Part shown: positions 35,494-44,360 of the stretch, one piece after another
Layout: every line of letters starts with the position of its first letter
Position numbering within the stretch: the stretch's first letter is position 1
Source: an uncultured Bacteroidales bacterium
Lineage (GTDB): Bacteria; Bacteroidota; Bacteroidia; Bacteroidales; Paludibacteraceae
Length of the DNA stretch: 55,894 nucleotides
NCBI GenBank assembly: GCA_934716995.1
Contig: CAKUYO010000015.1
Location: forward strand, 1-55,894
Direction of reading: 5' to 3'
Made by a program: the position numbers and the translations under genes
Notes under the pieces: model-generated
The model's input: the letters and a program-made list of their open reading frames with translations, nothing else
Databases searched by the model: none
What the model was told of the DNA's origin: nothing

Positions 35494-35676
35494 ATGAAAA
35501 ACTTTTTCAAATCATATAGTACCAACGAAGGGCGTATATGGTCTTCACGCTATACCGGTTCTTCGTGTGGTGAATTCCAAAGTCTGATGGACGGCGGACG
35601 CGAACTGCTTGCCCAGACATCAAAAGGATTGTACTACTCTACCAACGAGGGGCGCACTTGGACTAAACGGCACTAA
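35494..35676 (+). CDS. 60-residue protein with two STNEGR repeats
   Basis: The short frame opens MKNFFKSYSTNEGRIWSSRY and closes YYSTNEGRTWTKRH. The two repeats, STNEGRIW and STNEGRTW, resemble the Asp-box or BNR motif (SxDxGxTW) with Asn in place of the usual Asp, but a single pair cannot build a propeller. There is no signal peptide. It lies 27 bases before the first DUF262 gene, so it is likely to be translated from the same mRNA. It could be a small cofactor of that system, or a fragment of a larger protein. I do not recognise a family. Confidence 0.6.
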   Translation: MKNFFKSYSTNEGRIWSSRYTGSSCGEFQSLMDGGRELLAQTSKGLYYSTNEGRTWTKRH

Positions 35677-35703
35677 ATATTTTATTTACAAAAACAACTC
35701 ATT

Positions 35704-37368
35704 ATGGAAACAACAAGCACATTTGCAGGAATGTTGGCACACAATTTTATCACAGTGCCGAGTTATCAACGCGCCTATTCGTGGGACACCAACGAAAAAG
35801 GGCGACAAGTAAACACATTTTATGAGGACTTATGCTCCTATCTGAGTATTCCGACCAAATACTATCTGGGACATTTCCTGTTTCAGCAAAAAAGCGATAC
35901 ACAATACGAAGTGATTGACGGACAGCAACGGCTGACCACCGGTATTTTGTTTCTCAGTGCCGCTTATCATTGTTTGGAAACCATCCGCCCACTGACAGAA
36001 GACGAGGACTTTAGCAAAAAGATGAGTATCAAAATCAGCGGGAAATATCATTTTGCTACAGTAGATTATGATGATTTGGTGCTACGCGAACTGATTGACG
36101 GCACACCGGTATCACACTCGTTAGACACCGAATCCAAGAAACGTTTGGTGGCAGCATACAATTATTTTGAAACACAATTGAAAAAACTTTCCGAGGAGGA
36201 TATTTGCCGTTTCATCTCCCTATTGAATGATGCTTCCTGCTCTACCCATATCGTAAAAGATGAGACGGAAGCCACCCAGATATTCCTATTCCAAAATAAC
36301 CGCGGCAAAAAACCGACACGATTGGAGGTTATAAAAGCACAATTTATTTATCAGGTTTTGCTCTATGGCGGCGAAGAAAAAGATACCTTGCTCAAAGATA
36401 TAAAAGACCGTTTTGAGAATATCTACAAGAATATTGCCACTATAGAAGCAAACATCAATGAAGATGATATACTGAACTACACGGCAAAGGTATTCTACAA
36501 CAATCTGTGTATAGACAACGCAGACGAACGGATTAAAAAGGATCTGCAGGCACAACCGGATTGTGTGTTTGTAAAGGAGTTCACCCGCTGTCTTGCCAAC
36601 AGTTTTGACGCCATACAAAAATTATACAGCAATCTGTTTGCACCGGAAAACAGAGTTCAACTGCTTTTGGCTTTGGATAACAAACCTATTTCTATTCCGT
36701 TCTGGATTAAGGGTGTAGCACTTAACGCAAATGTCCGCGAGTTTTTGGAGATGATAGAGGTATTGGACAGTCTGCTACTCCGTGCGAAAGTAATTGGTAC
36801 ACGTGCAGAACTCAGTACCCGTCTTGACGGTGTATTCAAATCAATGAATCAAGAAAACGGTTTGCAAAAAGTAGTGGAACGTATAGAATATATGAAAGGC
36901 GCACCCGATTGGTGGTCATCGTATTGGGACAAAAAACAATTTGCCAATGCACTTAATAGCACTTGGTTCGACCCTAATACCGCCAAGATATTGCTGCTGT
37001 GTTACGAAAACCACCTTATCAACACAGAGAAGAAAGGCTATGACGAGGTGCTTTATTCCAAGCGAGGTGAATTCCAATTAGAACATATTGCACCGCAAAC
37101 GGACAACGAGCAACCCGCAAACGGATATCCCGAATACGACGAAGATTTTTATAATAACCAACTTAATTGTCTCGGAAACTATCTGCTGCTTAGCGGTTCG
37201 CACAATGCCAGTATCGGCAACCGTCCTTTTGCAGAAAAACGCGCAACATATAATGTACTGTACCAACAGCGTGAAGTGCAGAATATGACACCTGATGGAC
37301 AATGGACAAAAGAGAATATCCAAAGCCGCAAACAAAAGATTGTGGAGTTCTTGCTTGAGACATACTAA
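35704..37368 (+). CDS. DUF262 protein with a C-terminal HNH-like (DUF1524) domain, first of three
   Basis: This 554-residue protein starts with a DUF262 domain: the VPSYQRAYSW box at residues 19-28 and DGQQRLTT from residue 72. DUF262 is related to ParB/sulfiredoxin-type folds and in GmrS-like proteins is linked to NTP binding. The C-terminal part has the DUF1524 HNH-like signature: LEHIAPQT near residue 460, then NCLGNYLLL, HNASIGNRPF and a Lys. DUF262-DUF1524 proteins include the GmrSD type IV restriction enzymes, which cut modified DNA. The gene is AT-rich relative to the surrounding chromosome. It is 47 bases upstream of a second, different DUF262 gene. Confidence 0.87.
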   Translation: METTSTFAGMLAHNFITVPSYQRAYSWDTNEKGRQVNTFYEDLCSYLSIPTKYYLGHFLFQQKSDTQYEVIDGQQRLTTGILFLSAAYHCLETIRPLTEDEDFSKKMSIKISGKYHFATVDYDDLVLRELIDGTPVSHSLDTESKKRLVAAYNYFETQLKKLSEEDICRFISLLNDASCSTHIVKDETEATQIFLFQNNRGKKPTRLEVIKAQFIYQVLLYGGEEKDTLLKDIKDRFENIYKNIATIEANINEDDILNYTAKVFYNNLCIDNADERIKKDLQAQPDCVFVKEFTRCLANSFDAIQKLYSNLFAPENRVQLLLALDNKPISIPFWIKGVALNANVREFLEMIEVLDSLLLRAKVIGTRAELSTRLDGVFKSMNQENGLQKVVERIEYMKGAPDWWSSYWDKKQFANALNSTWFDPNTAKILLLCYENHLINTEKKGYDEVLYSKRGEFQLEHIAPQTDNEQPANGYPEYDEDFYNNQLNCLGNYLLLSGSHNASIGNRPFAEKRATYNVLYQQREVQNMTPDGQWTKENIQSRKQKIVEFLLETY

Positions 37369-37415
37369 CTGGTCAGAGAGACACTAATTTTTATACAACT
37401 TATTATAATTTAATT

Positions 37416-39272
37416 ATGGATCACACTTTTCAAGTTATGAATTTCTACCATTTGTTGGAAATGAAATTCAACATTCCATCATTCCAACGCGGTTATCGTT
37501 GGGAGAAACGGCAAGTAACCGAATTATTGGACGACTTAAATGAGTTTATCGCCAATAATAATTGTTGTGTGCGGGGTACATTCTATTGCCTGCAACCTAT
37601 TGTTGTACAACAAAACCGACAACAAACGGACGTGTATGATGTAATAGACGGCCAGCAACGTCTGACAACCATCTATTTGATCCTGCAATATCTGCGAAAT
37701 ACAATCGAAGAGAATTGCAACAGAACATCCGTCTATTCCATTGAATATGACCGCCACGCACAAGAAGACTGCTATTTGAGCAAAAACCTGTTTTTGGAAG
37801 ACGATGAAGACAAAGGACTTTACAAGCGAAATGCCGACAACTTCTACATTTATAAAGCCTATCAAATCATTGCCGAATGGTTCGACAAACACCGCGCTTC
37901 CAAAGTACCGATTGCAAAATTATTTACAGGAGAAATAATGGGCGCATGGGACGATAATGAAAAGAACGATGTCCGTGTTATTTGGTATGAGTTGCCCCAA
38001 AGCGATAATGACACCCAAGCCATTGAATCATTTACCCGTCTGAACGAGGGCAAGATAGCCTTGACCAATGCCGAATTGGTAAAAGCACTCTTATTGCAAT
38101 GCAGCAATGATGACAAAGTACAGCAGGAAGTGGCTATGCGCCGTGCTATGGAATGGGACACTATCGAAAAACAACTGCAAGACCCGCTGTTCTGGTCGAT
38201 GCTTGTCTCTGAACAATACAACCCGTCCTCACACATAGAATTAGTGATTGACTTCGTAGCCAAGAGCCTCAAAGAGCAAGACAAAGACAAATATCCCTAC
38301 CAAGCAAACAAGGAATTGTTCTCATTTCTGGTTATCAGCAAAGCCATTGCTATCAATGCAGAGACAGTGGAAAGCATTTGGGAGAAGATACAAGATGCTT
38401 ATACGGTTTTCCGTAACTGGTTCTATGATACAGCGACTTACCATTTGGTGGGATTGTACAACCTGTTGAGTGCGGGTAGCACATTGAATAATATACAGAA
38501 AATATATGACCTATTTGTAAACCATACCAAATCAGAGGCAAAGGAGTTGCTGCGTAAGGCGATTGGCGACAAGATCCGATTGGGTGAAAACGAAAAATTA
38601 GAAGAAATCAGTTACACGGATAATCCCTCAAAGATAAAGATGATTCAAATTCTTGAGGCTTTCAATGTGTATCTGCAACTATCCAACCAAGAGAGTACCG
38701 ACCGTTTCCGCTTCGACTTGTTCAAGAAATACAATGTTACAAGTTTGGAGCATATCCATCCGCAGAATTTGAACACGGATAATATGAGTATGGAGGAAAT
38801 CATCAAATGGTTTGAAGGACGAAAAGCGGACATCAAGAACAGCAAGAAAAAAGAGGTTCTGGATGCAGAGAAGAAGTTGAGCGAGTTGGAAATGTTGTAT
38901 CAAAAGAGCGAAGATAAGAAAACTTTCTATGCGACAAAGCGGGATATCATTATCGATTGCATAAACAGCATTGATTCTGAGTTTGACGAATTGGCAGGTA
39001 TGGATCAGGAACTTATGCACAAATTGTGCAATATGGCATTGGTGGATCAAAATACCAACGCAGCAATCAGCAACGGTTTCCTCTATGAGAAGCGCGACAA
39101 GTTGCGTAAACGCGAACTTAATCACCAAACGTATATTCCGTTAGGGACATGGGCGGCATTTAACAAACTATTCTCCAACAAAGTGATGGATATGAAGTTC
39201 TGGTCTCCCGCAGATAGAGAGGCTTATTTTGAGGCAATAAAGAATGCCTATGATTATTTTGTACAACAATAA
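37416..39272 (+). CDS. DUF262 protein with a C-terminal HNH-like region, second of three
   Basis: This 618-residue protein has the DUF262 box IPSFQRGYRWE at about residues 19-29 and DGQQRLTTIYLI from residue 78. A C-terminal HNH-like site is suggested by SLEHIHPQNL near residue 443, far ahead of ALVDQNTNAAISNGFLYEKR near 550. The roughly 100 residues between them are charged and may form a coiled coil (KKKEVLDAEKKLSELEMLYQ). It is not a duplicate of the first gene: apart from the motifs the sequences differ widely. It is separated from the third DUF262 gene by only 14 bases. Restriction of foreign DNA is the likeliest role, by family analogy. Confidence 0.86.
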   Translation: MDHTFQVMNFYHLLEMKFNIPSFQRGYRWEKRQVTELLDDLNEFIANNNCCVRGTFYCLQPIVVQQNRQQTDVYDVIDGQQRLTTIYLILQYLRNTIEENCNRTSVYSIEYDRHAQEDCYLSKNLFLEDDEDKGLYKRNADNFYIYKAYQIIAEWFDKHRASKVPIAKLFTGEIMGAWDDNEKNDVRVIWYELPQSDNDTQAIESFTRLNEGKIALTNAELVKALLLQCSNDDKVQQEVAMRRAMEWDTIEKQLQDPLFWSMLVSEQYNPSSHIELVIDFVAKSLKEQDKDKYPYQANKELFSFLVISKAIAINAETVESIWEKIQDAYTVFRNWFYDTATYHLVGLYNLLSAGSTLNNIQKIYDLFVNHTKSEAKELLRKAIGDKIRLGENEKLEEISYTDNPSKIKMIQILEAFNVYLQLSNQESTDRFRFDLFKKYNVTSLEHIHPQNLNTDNMSMEEIIKWFEGRKADIKNSKKKEVLDAEKKLSELEMLYQKSEDKKTFYATKRDIIIDCINSIDSEFDELAGMDQELMHKLCNMALVDQNTNAAISNGFLYEKRDKLRKRELNHQTYIPLGTWAAFNKLFSNKVMDMKFWSPADREAYFEAIKNAYDYFVQQ

Positions 39273-39286
39273 AAACATCTACAACA

Positions 39287-41680
39287 GTGAAAGATTTTAA
39301 GACTTTTGCACAAGAAAATAAAGTGCGGATACCATTGATACAGCGCGATTACGTACAGGGTTCGGATATGAACGCCGCCAAGCGCGACAAGTTTCTCGAT
39401 GCATTATTATTAGCATTGGAAACGGGAACTCCACTATCGTTAGACTTCATTTACGGTTCCACCAATAGCGGGTATTTTGAGCCTTTAGACGGGCAGCAGC
39501 GTATCACTACCCTATTCCTGCTCTACTATGTCCTCAAAAACATCAGCCACGTTCAACCGAACGAAGAATTGGATGAACAGATACAGAAATTCACCTATAC
39601 CACCCGCAACAGTTCCACTGCCTTTTGCCAAAAGTTGTTCGGAACAGGAATGCCGTGGCGTTATAAAAAGGAAAATGAGGGAAATAAGGTGTGGTCGCAA
39701 GACATCATTAACCAATCCTGGTTCTGCGAAGAATGGCTTTTAGACCCGACTATTAAGGCAATGCTGGATATGCTGGATGCTATCAACAAACGCTTGCACA
39801 CAGAAGCATATATGGAACCCTACTATGGTGGAATGAAATTTAATAACTTTGTGGATGGACAGGCGGTTTATGAGGAATACAGTTTCAAATGGGACACGAT
39901 AGCGGAAAACCTGTACGGAAACGGAACAAGTTGTATTCTGTTTGAATGTCTCAATATGGGAGAGTACAACCTGGACGATTCGCTCTATATCAAGATGAAC
40001 GCGCGTGGCAAACAACTGACCGATTTCGAAAACTGGAAAGCCGAGTTTATCAAATACTTGGAAACGAATTGGAAAGACGAGACTTACAACGGAATACCGG
40101 TTCGCTCCTATTTTGAACAACATATAGAACATGAGTGGGCAGATATGCTGTGGGCGTATGCCGTAGAACGGATGGACAACGACAACGAAGACTATCCGCA
40201 AACGGACGACTTGTTTATGAATCTGTATGAGTTCCTGCTCGGTATGATTTTCTTTGTAAAAAATCCGACCATTAAAGGACGTGATGTAAAAACAGAGGAT
40301 TTCAACCAACAAAAAGCGGAATTTCTTTTCAATATAGAAAAAGAGGACTTGGACTTTCTGTTTGCAGCATTGGATTTCTTCGCTGCTATTGGCAATCAAC
40401 AATCGTTCTTTAACGAATTGTTCTATTTACAAAATGAGAATAGTAACCATAAGGTGCGTTTATTCAACAACACCTCAAATGCCAACTTGTTCGGACTTTG
40501 TATTTGCAAAGATAAGACCTTTACAGCCAATATGCAAGTACTGCTATATTGCCTTCTGCAATATAGCATCAAGTATTCTATCAAAGCAGTCGATACGGAA
40601 CTGATACGATACGCACGTGTATGCCGCAACCTCATTGAAAGTATTGTACAGCGTGAAGATGGGGTAAAGATACGCTCCAATGTACGTCTGGCGGATATGG
40701 GCAAGTACAAAAACGTTATTGACCAACTTGTTGCAGACAAGGATGTACGTAAATCGTTGGAACATATAAGCGACGACACGACCGGATTCGGCAATACCGC
40801 ACACGAAAAAGAAAAAGCGGTTTGGACGGCAGATGTAGATGCTATTGAAGATTTCGATTTTGTTCGCGGGCACCTGCAAGCATTCGACAAACAGCAACTC
40901 TCTGACCACCCCGACAAAGTATATGAGGCGTTGCACGAATTCGAAATCGGTGATAAAGACAAGGAGAAAGCCCTCATCAGATTGCTCATATCTTATGGTT
41001 TTACGGGTGTAGATTGCGGCTGGTGCAGACTGGGTAAGCGTTATTTCTTCGGAACCCGCGGGAAATGGGATACATTATTCTATGTAGGCGGAAAGGATAA
41101 TCAGACTTTCCCGACAGCCCTGAAGACCTATATTGACGGGTATTGCAACGGAAAGGATATCAACCGCCAGTTAGAAGATATTCAAATTCCCGATGAGGCT
41201 ACCGATGCGTTCAACTACTATGTATTGAAATATCCTACATCACTTCCACTCAGTAATTATGTTTCCATTGCCAGAAATGACCATAACTCGTACGGCTATA
41301 TAGAATTGAATAATTACAGTTTCAACCCGCTACTGTCATACTACTCAGATATATTCTCCAAAGCCGCATATAATGAATTGACAAAGCAAAACGCAGATAC
41401 AAACCGAGTAAAGATAGACTCTGCCCGCTACTCTGAAAATGACGCAAAATTGACCCTTGATAAGACTTGGAATCTTGTTTGCAGGAAAGATGGCTGGCAT
41501 ATTACCCAAGAGCAGGCAAGCACGGCTGTAATGCCCGCTGATTTGATAGAACAATATCAAATCACGGAAGAAAGCGCCAAGAATACATCATATATGCTTC
41601 TGCCAAAGATTGAAGGCAAGGATTTGGTAAAAACTGCCGTTGCGTTTGTTTCGGATTATTTGAAACGGGTAAACGCGTAA
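39287..41680 (+). CDS. DUF262 protein without a visible HNH site, third of three
   Basis: This 797-residue protein starts at GTG (39287), 14 bases after the preceding stop. Its DUF262 box is diverged (RIPLIQRDYVQGSDM) but DGQQRITTLFLLYY from residue 68 is intact. The body is long and helical. I find no LEHI...N...N...K pattern of an HNH nuclease. The C-terminal 220 residues are unlike those of the first two proteins and contain KRYFFGTRGKWDTLFYVGG near residue 583. This suggests a division of labour: two nuclease-bearing DUF262 proteins and one larger sensor, scaffold or NTP-binding partner. The gene ends 16 bases before a truncated ftsK. Confidence 0.83.
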   Translation: MKDFKTFAQENKVRIPLIQRDYVQGSDMNAAKRDKFLDALLLALETGTPLSLDFIYGSTNSGYFEPLDGQQRITTLFLLYYVLKNISHVQPNEELDEQIQKFTYTTRNSSTAFCQKLFGTGMPWRYKKENEGNKVWSQDIINQSWFCEEWLLDPTIKAMLDMLDAINKRLHTEAYMEPYYGGMKFNNFVDGQAVYEEYSFKWDTIAENLYGNGTSCILFECLNMGEYNLDDSLYIKMNARGKQLTDFENWKAEFIKYLETNWKDETYNGIPVRSYFEQHIEHEWADMLWAYAVERMDNDNEDYPQTDDLFMNLYEFLLGMIFFVKNPTIKGRDVKTEDFNQQKAEFLFNIEKEDLDFLFAALDFFAAIGNQQSFFNELFYLQNENSNHKVRLFNNTSNANLFGLCICKDKTFTANMQVLLYCLLQYSIKYSIKAVDTELIRYARVCRNLIESIVQREDGVKIRSNVRLADMGKYKNVIDQLVADKDVRKSLEHISDDTTGFGNTAHEKEKAVWTADVDAIEDFDFVRGHLQAFDKQQLSDHPDKVYEALHEFEIGDKDKEKALIRLLISYGFTGVDCGWCRLGKRYFFGTRGKWDTLFYVGGKDNQTFPTALKTYIDGYCNGKDINRQLEDIQIPDEATDAFNYYVLKYPTSLPLSNYVSIARNDHNSYGYIELNNYSFNPLLSYYSDIFSKAAYNELTKQNADTNRVKIDSARYSENDAKLTLDKTWNLVCRKDGWHITQEQASTAVMPADLIEQYQITEESAKNTSYMLLPKIEGKDLVKTAVAFVSDYLKRVNA

Positions 41681-41696
41681 AACAAAGACAAAATCT

Positions 41697-43253
41697 ATGA
41701 CAGAAACTGTAAACGACCCGCGCAAAGACCTCGAATACTACAAGTTCCCCTCCCTTGACCTGCTCAAAGTGTATGACAACGAGACGGGTACAATCGTCAA
41801 CAAAGACGAGCAGAACGCCAATGCCAAACGCATTGTGGAGACCTTGCGCAATTTCGGCATAGAGATCGACTCTATCAAAGCCACCATCGGTCCGACCGTA
41901 ACGCTCTACGAGATTGTCCCCAAGGCGGGTATCAAAATATCGAAGATACAGAGCCTCGAGAACGACATCATGATGTCGCTTGCCGCTACGGGTATCCGTA
42001 TGATCGCCCCTATGCCGGGCAAGGGTACGGTGGGTATCGAGGTGCCCAACGAGAAGCCGCAGACCGTCTCCATGCACTCGGTCATCGCCTCCAAACGTTT
42101 CCAAGAGGAGCAGAAGATGCGCCTGCCTATCGCTATCGGACGCACCATCACCAACGAGGTCTTTATGTTCGACCTCGCCAAGACACCCCATCTCCTCGTA
42201 GCGGGTGCAACAGGTCAGGGTAAGTCGGTGGCGATCAATGCCATACTCACCTCGCTGCTCTATAAGAAGCACCCTGCCGAACTCAAACTCGTCCTTGTGG
42301 ATCCGAAGATGGTCGAGTTCTCGCCCTACAAGGAACTCTACCGCCACTACCTCGCCGCTATGCCCGATGTGGAGGAGCAGGACATCATCATCACCGACTG
42401 CGAAAAGGTCATCAACACCCTCAACTCGCTCGTCATCGAGATGGAGAACCGCTACAAACTGCTGATGGATGCGGGGGTGCGCAACCTCGAGGACTACAAC
42501 GACAAGTTTATCCATCGCCGCCTCAATCCCGAGAAAACGGTCGGCGACTCGCTCCACCACCGTTTCCTTCCTTATATCGTGATTGTCATCGACGAGTACG
42601 GCGACTTTATCATGCAGGCGGGCAAGCAGGTGGAGACGCCTATCGCCCGCATTACGCAGAAGGCGCGTGCCGTAGGTATGCACATGATTCTCGCTACCCA
42701 GCGACCGTCCGTAAACATCGTTACGGGTGTTATCAAGGCGAATATCCCTACCCGTATCGCCCTGCGCACGCAGTCCGTCATCGACTCACGCACCGTCCTC
42801 GATGCCAAGGGGGCGGAGCAACTCATCGGACGAGGCGATATGCTCTATGCGGGCAACGGCAACATCACCCGTATCCAGTGTGCGTTTGTCGATACCCCCG
42901 AGGTGGACGCCATCGTCGAGCATATCAGCAAGCAGCAACGCTATTTCGAGCCGTACCAGTTGCCCGAGTATGTCCCCGAGGGGCAGGAAGATGCCGTTGC
43001 ACCGGGCAGCGTGGACCTCAAGCGCCTCGACCCGATGTTTGCCGACGTCGCACGATATGTCGTTGCCAAACAAGAAGGCTCTGTATCAAGACTGCAAAGA
43101 CAGTTCTACATTGGGTACAACCGCGCTTGCCGTATAGTGGAGCAATTAGAGATGGTCGGCATTATCGGTGCTGACCGAGGAGCAAAGGGGCGTGAGGTGC
43201 TTATCCAAGTTCCAACAATTCTTGAGCAGAAACTGCAGGAACTCGGGGTTTGA
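41697..43253 (+). CDS. ftsK: FtsK/SpoIIIE-type DNA translocase lacking the membrane domain
   Basis: This 518-residue protein contains the complete FtsK motor. An alpha domain starts at residue 1. The beta (RecA-like) domain has GATGQGKS at about 170-177, VIVIDEYGDF near 297 and ATQRPSVNIVTG near 333. The C-terminal gamma winged helix is GSVSRLQRQFYIGYNRACRI. The N-terminal membrane segments and linker, normally 200-300 residues, are absent. The start ATG lies 16 bases after the third DUF262 gene. The gene returns to the GC-rich composition of the chromosome, so the left end of ftsK may have been cut off by insertion of the AT-rich island, or this is a second, soluble FtsK. A full-length copy elsewhere would decide. 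Confidence 0.92.
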   Translation: MTETVNDPRKDLEYYKFPSLDLLKVYDNETGTIVNKDEQNANAKRIVETLRNFGIEIDSIKATIGPTVTLYEIVPKAGIKISKIQSLENDIMMSLAATGIRMIAPMPGKGTVGIEVPNEKPQTVSMHSVIASKRFQEEQKMRLPIAIGRTITNEVFMFDLAKTPHLLVAGATGQGKSVAINAILTSLLYKKHPAELKLVLVDPKMVEFSPYKELYRHYLAAMPDVEEQDIIITDCEKVINTLNSLVIEMENRYKLLMDAGVRNLEDYNDKFIHRRLNPEKTVGDSLHHRFLPYIVIVIDEYGDFIMQAGKQVETPIARITQKARAVGMHMILATQRPSVNIVTGVIKANIPTRIALRTQSVIDSRTVLDAKGAEQLIGRGDMLYAGNGNITRIQCAFVDTPEVDAIVEHISKQQRYFEPYQLPEYVPEGQEDAVAPGSVDLKRLDPMFADVARYVVAKQEGSVSRLQRQFYIGYNRACRIVEQLEMVGIIGADRGAKGREVLIQVPTILEQKLQELGV

Positions 43254-43274
43254 TAAAAAACTACATTCTTTCTA

Positions 43275-43312
43275 AAAACAGCGCAATCTTAACAGGTTGC
43301 GCTGTTTTTTTG
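43275..43312 (+). terminator. Terminator after ftsK
   Basis: AACAGCGCAA (43277-43286) pairs with TTGCGCTGTT (43297-43306) across a 10-base loop and is followed by a T run. Confidence 0.92.
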
Positions 43313-43320
43313 TTTCTATC

Positions 43321-43354
43321 TGCCGTAATTTGGCATTATTGAGCCGTATCTTTG
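43321..43354 (+). promoter_or_regulatory. Promoter-like module with a TGCCG-TGGCA palindrome, copy 2
   Basis: TGCCGTAATTTGGCA (43321-43335), 11 bases, TATCTTTG (43347-43354), then GCAGCG. Palindrome, spacing and the word after the -7 box match those at 34805-34838. Confidence 0.6.
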
Positions 43355-43379
43355 CAGCGTAAACAAAAACACCTACATT

Positions 43380-44087
43380 ATGAAAACCATACAAGAGATT
43401 TATGAACAAGACTCGATCCGTCTGATAGAGGATCTGATTTTCGAAGCATGCCAAGAGCATGAGCAGATGGGGTACGCCGAACCTTATGGGAAAATGATTA
43501 CCCGCTTACTGCAAAGGCGAAAAGATTTGCTTGACCGCGAGTTTGTAATGGACGAACAGTACAAAGGTCTGTTGAGCGAGTTTAACGAAGCATTGAAAAA
43601 GGCACTGCTGACTATGCGAACACAGGCTATTACTGCAGTAGAAGCGGTGTATAATGCGCCCTTCAAGTACGACATAAGCATAAACGTTACCGGAAAATGT
43701 TTTCTTGATCCATGCTACCCGTCCGCGCACCCGATACAGACCAAACGTGCCCAGAAAATGTGGGAAATACTGACCGGAATTTACGACTATATGCCTTTAT
43801 ACGAAGACGGTGTGGATGTATGGTATTGCTCCGGCAGAAATGCGGATTCGGAAAAACGGCTGCTCTACCTCAATGATACAACAGATAATTGGAACGAGGG
43901 TTTTGACCAAGAGATGACCAAAGATATGCATCTTGTGTACGCTGTACACAACCTGTTTCGGCATATGGAATTTTCTATATTCGATTTGCTATGGGTGCGG
44001 AATTTTGAAATACAGACCGATATGTCAACCTATCACTCTACCGGTAGCGAGGAATACATTAACCATATCAGTTGGGACGAAATATAA
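43380..44087 (+). CDS. Protein of unknown function
   Basis: This 235-residue protein is predicted to be soluble and cytoplasmic. The N-terminal half is helical and charged (ACQEHEQMGYAEPYGKMITR, LLQRRKDLLDREFVMDEQYK). The C-terminal half is rich in aromatic residues, with WEILTGIYDYMPLYEDGVDV and FRHMEFSIFDLLWVRNFEIQ. I see no catalytic motif and no signal peptide, and I do not recognise a family. It has its own promoter with a palindrome that is shared with the region upstream of the DUF262 operon. A broken PKD-like gene begins 7 bases after its stop codon. Confidence 0.8.
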   Translation: MKTIQEIYEQDSIRLIEDLIFEACQEHEQMGYAEPYGKMITRLLQRRKDLLDREFVMDEQYKGLLSEFNEALKKALLTMRTQAITAVEAVYNAPFKYDISINVTGKCFLDPCYPSAHPIQTKRAQKMWEILTGIYDYMPLYEDGVDVWYCSGRNADSEKRLLYLNDTTDNWNEGFDQEMTKDMHLVYAVHNLFRHMEFSIFDLLWVRNFEIQTDMSTYHSTGSEEYINHISWDEI

Positions 44088-44094
44088 TAACACT

Positions 44095-44350
44095 ATGGAA
44101 CGGATAAAAGTATTGGTAGAGACGATGGATTGGATGATGGGCGAGTTGGGGCATTTTAGTATTATCGTGCGCAAAAACGCCTATGTTACAGTGGATTGGG
44201 GCGACGGTTCTCCTTTGCTGACCATCATCGGCATGGGCGAGCGACAAGACCCCGACCACGACTACAAACACCGCCTGCCGATACGATAGTTCGAAGTGGT
44301 CATCACCGCCCAAGAAGACGGCACTATACTCCATTTCTATCGCGGGTTAA
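44095..44350 (+). pseudogene. Short PKD-like protein gene interrupted by a TAG codon
   Basis: The frame from ATG 44095 encodes a 64-residue peptide containing VTVDWGDGSPLLTI, the DWGDG signature of PKD-type beta-sandwich domains. It stops at TAG (44287-44289) in the middle of the fold. Reading on in the same frame gives FEVVITAQEDGTILHFYRG, which is what is expected next (the last beta strand of the domain), before colliding with the end of the converging PLD-like gene. So either a nonsense mutation has ended the gene or the stop is read through. No signal peptide is present. It was probably co-transcribed with the unknown gene upstream. Confidence 0.65.
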
Positions 44351-44360
44351 AGGTGTTCTA

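Noticed and set aside
35494..41680. Toxin-antitoxin interpretation of the small protein and first DUF262 gene
   Set aside because: The small protein has no antitoxin-like DNA-binding or coiled structure, and DUF262-DUF1524 proteins are better explained as restriction-type nucleases.
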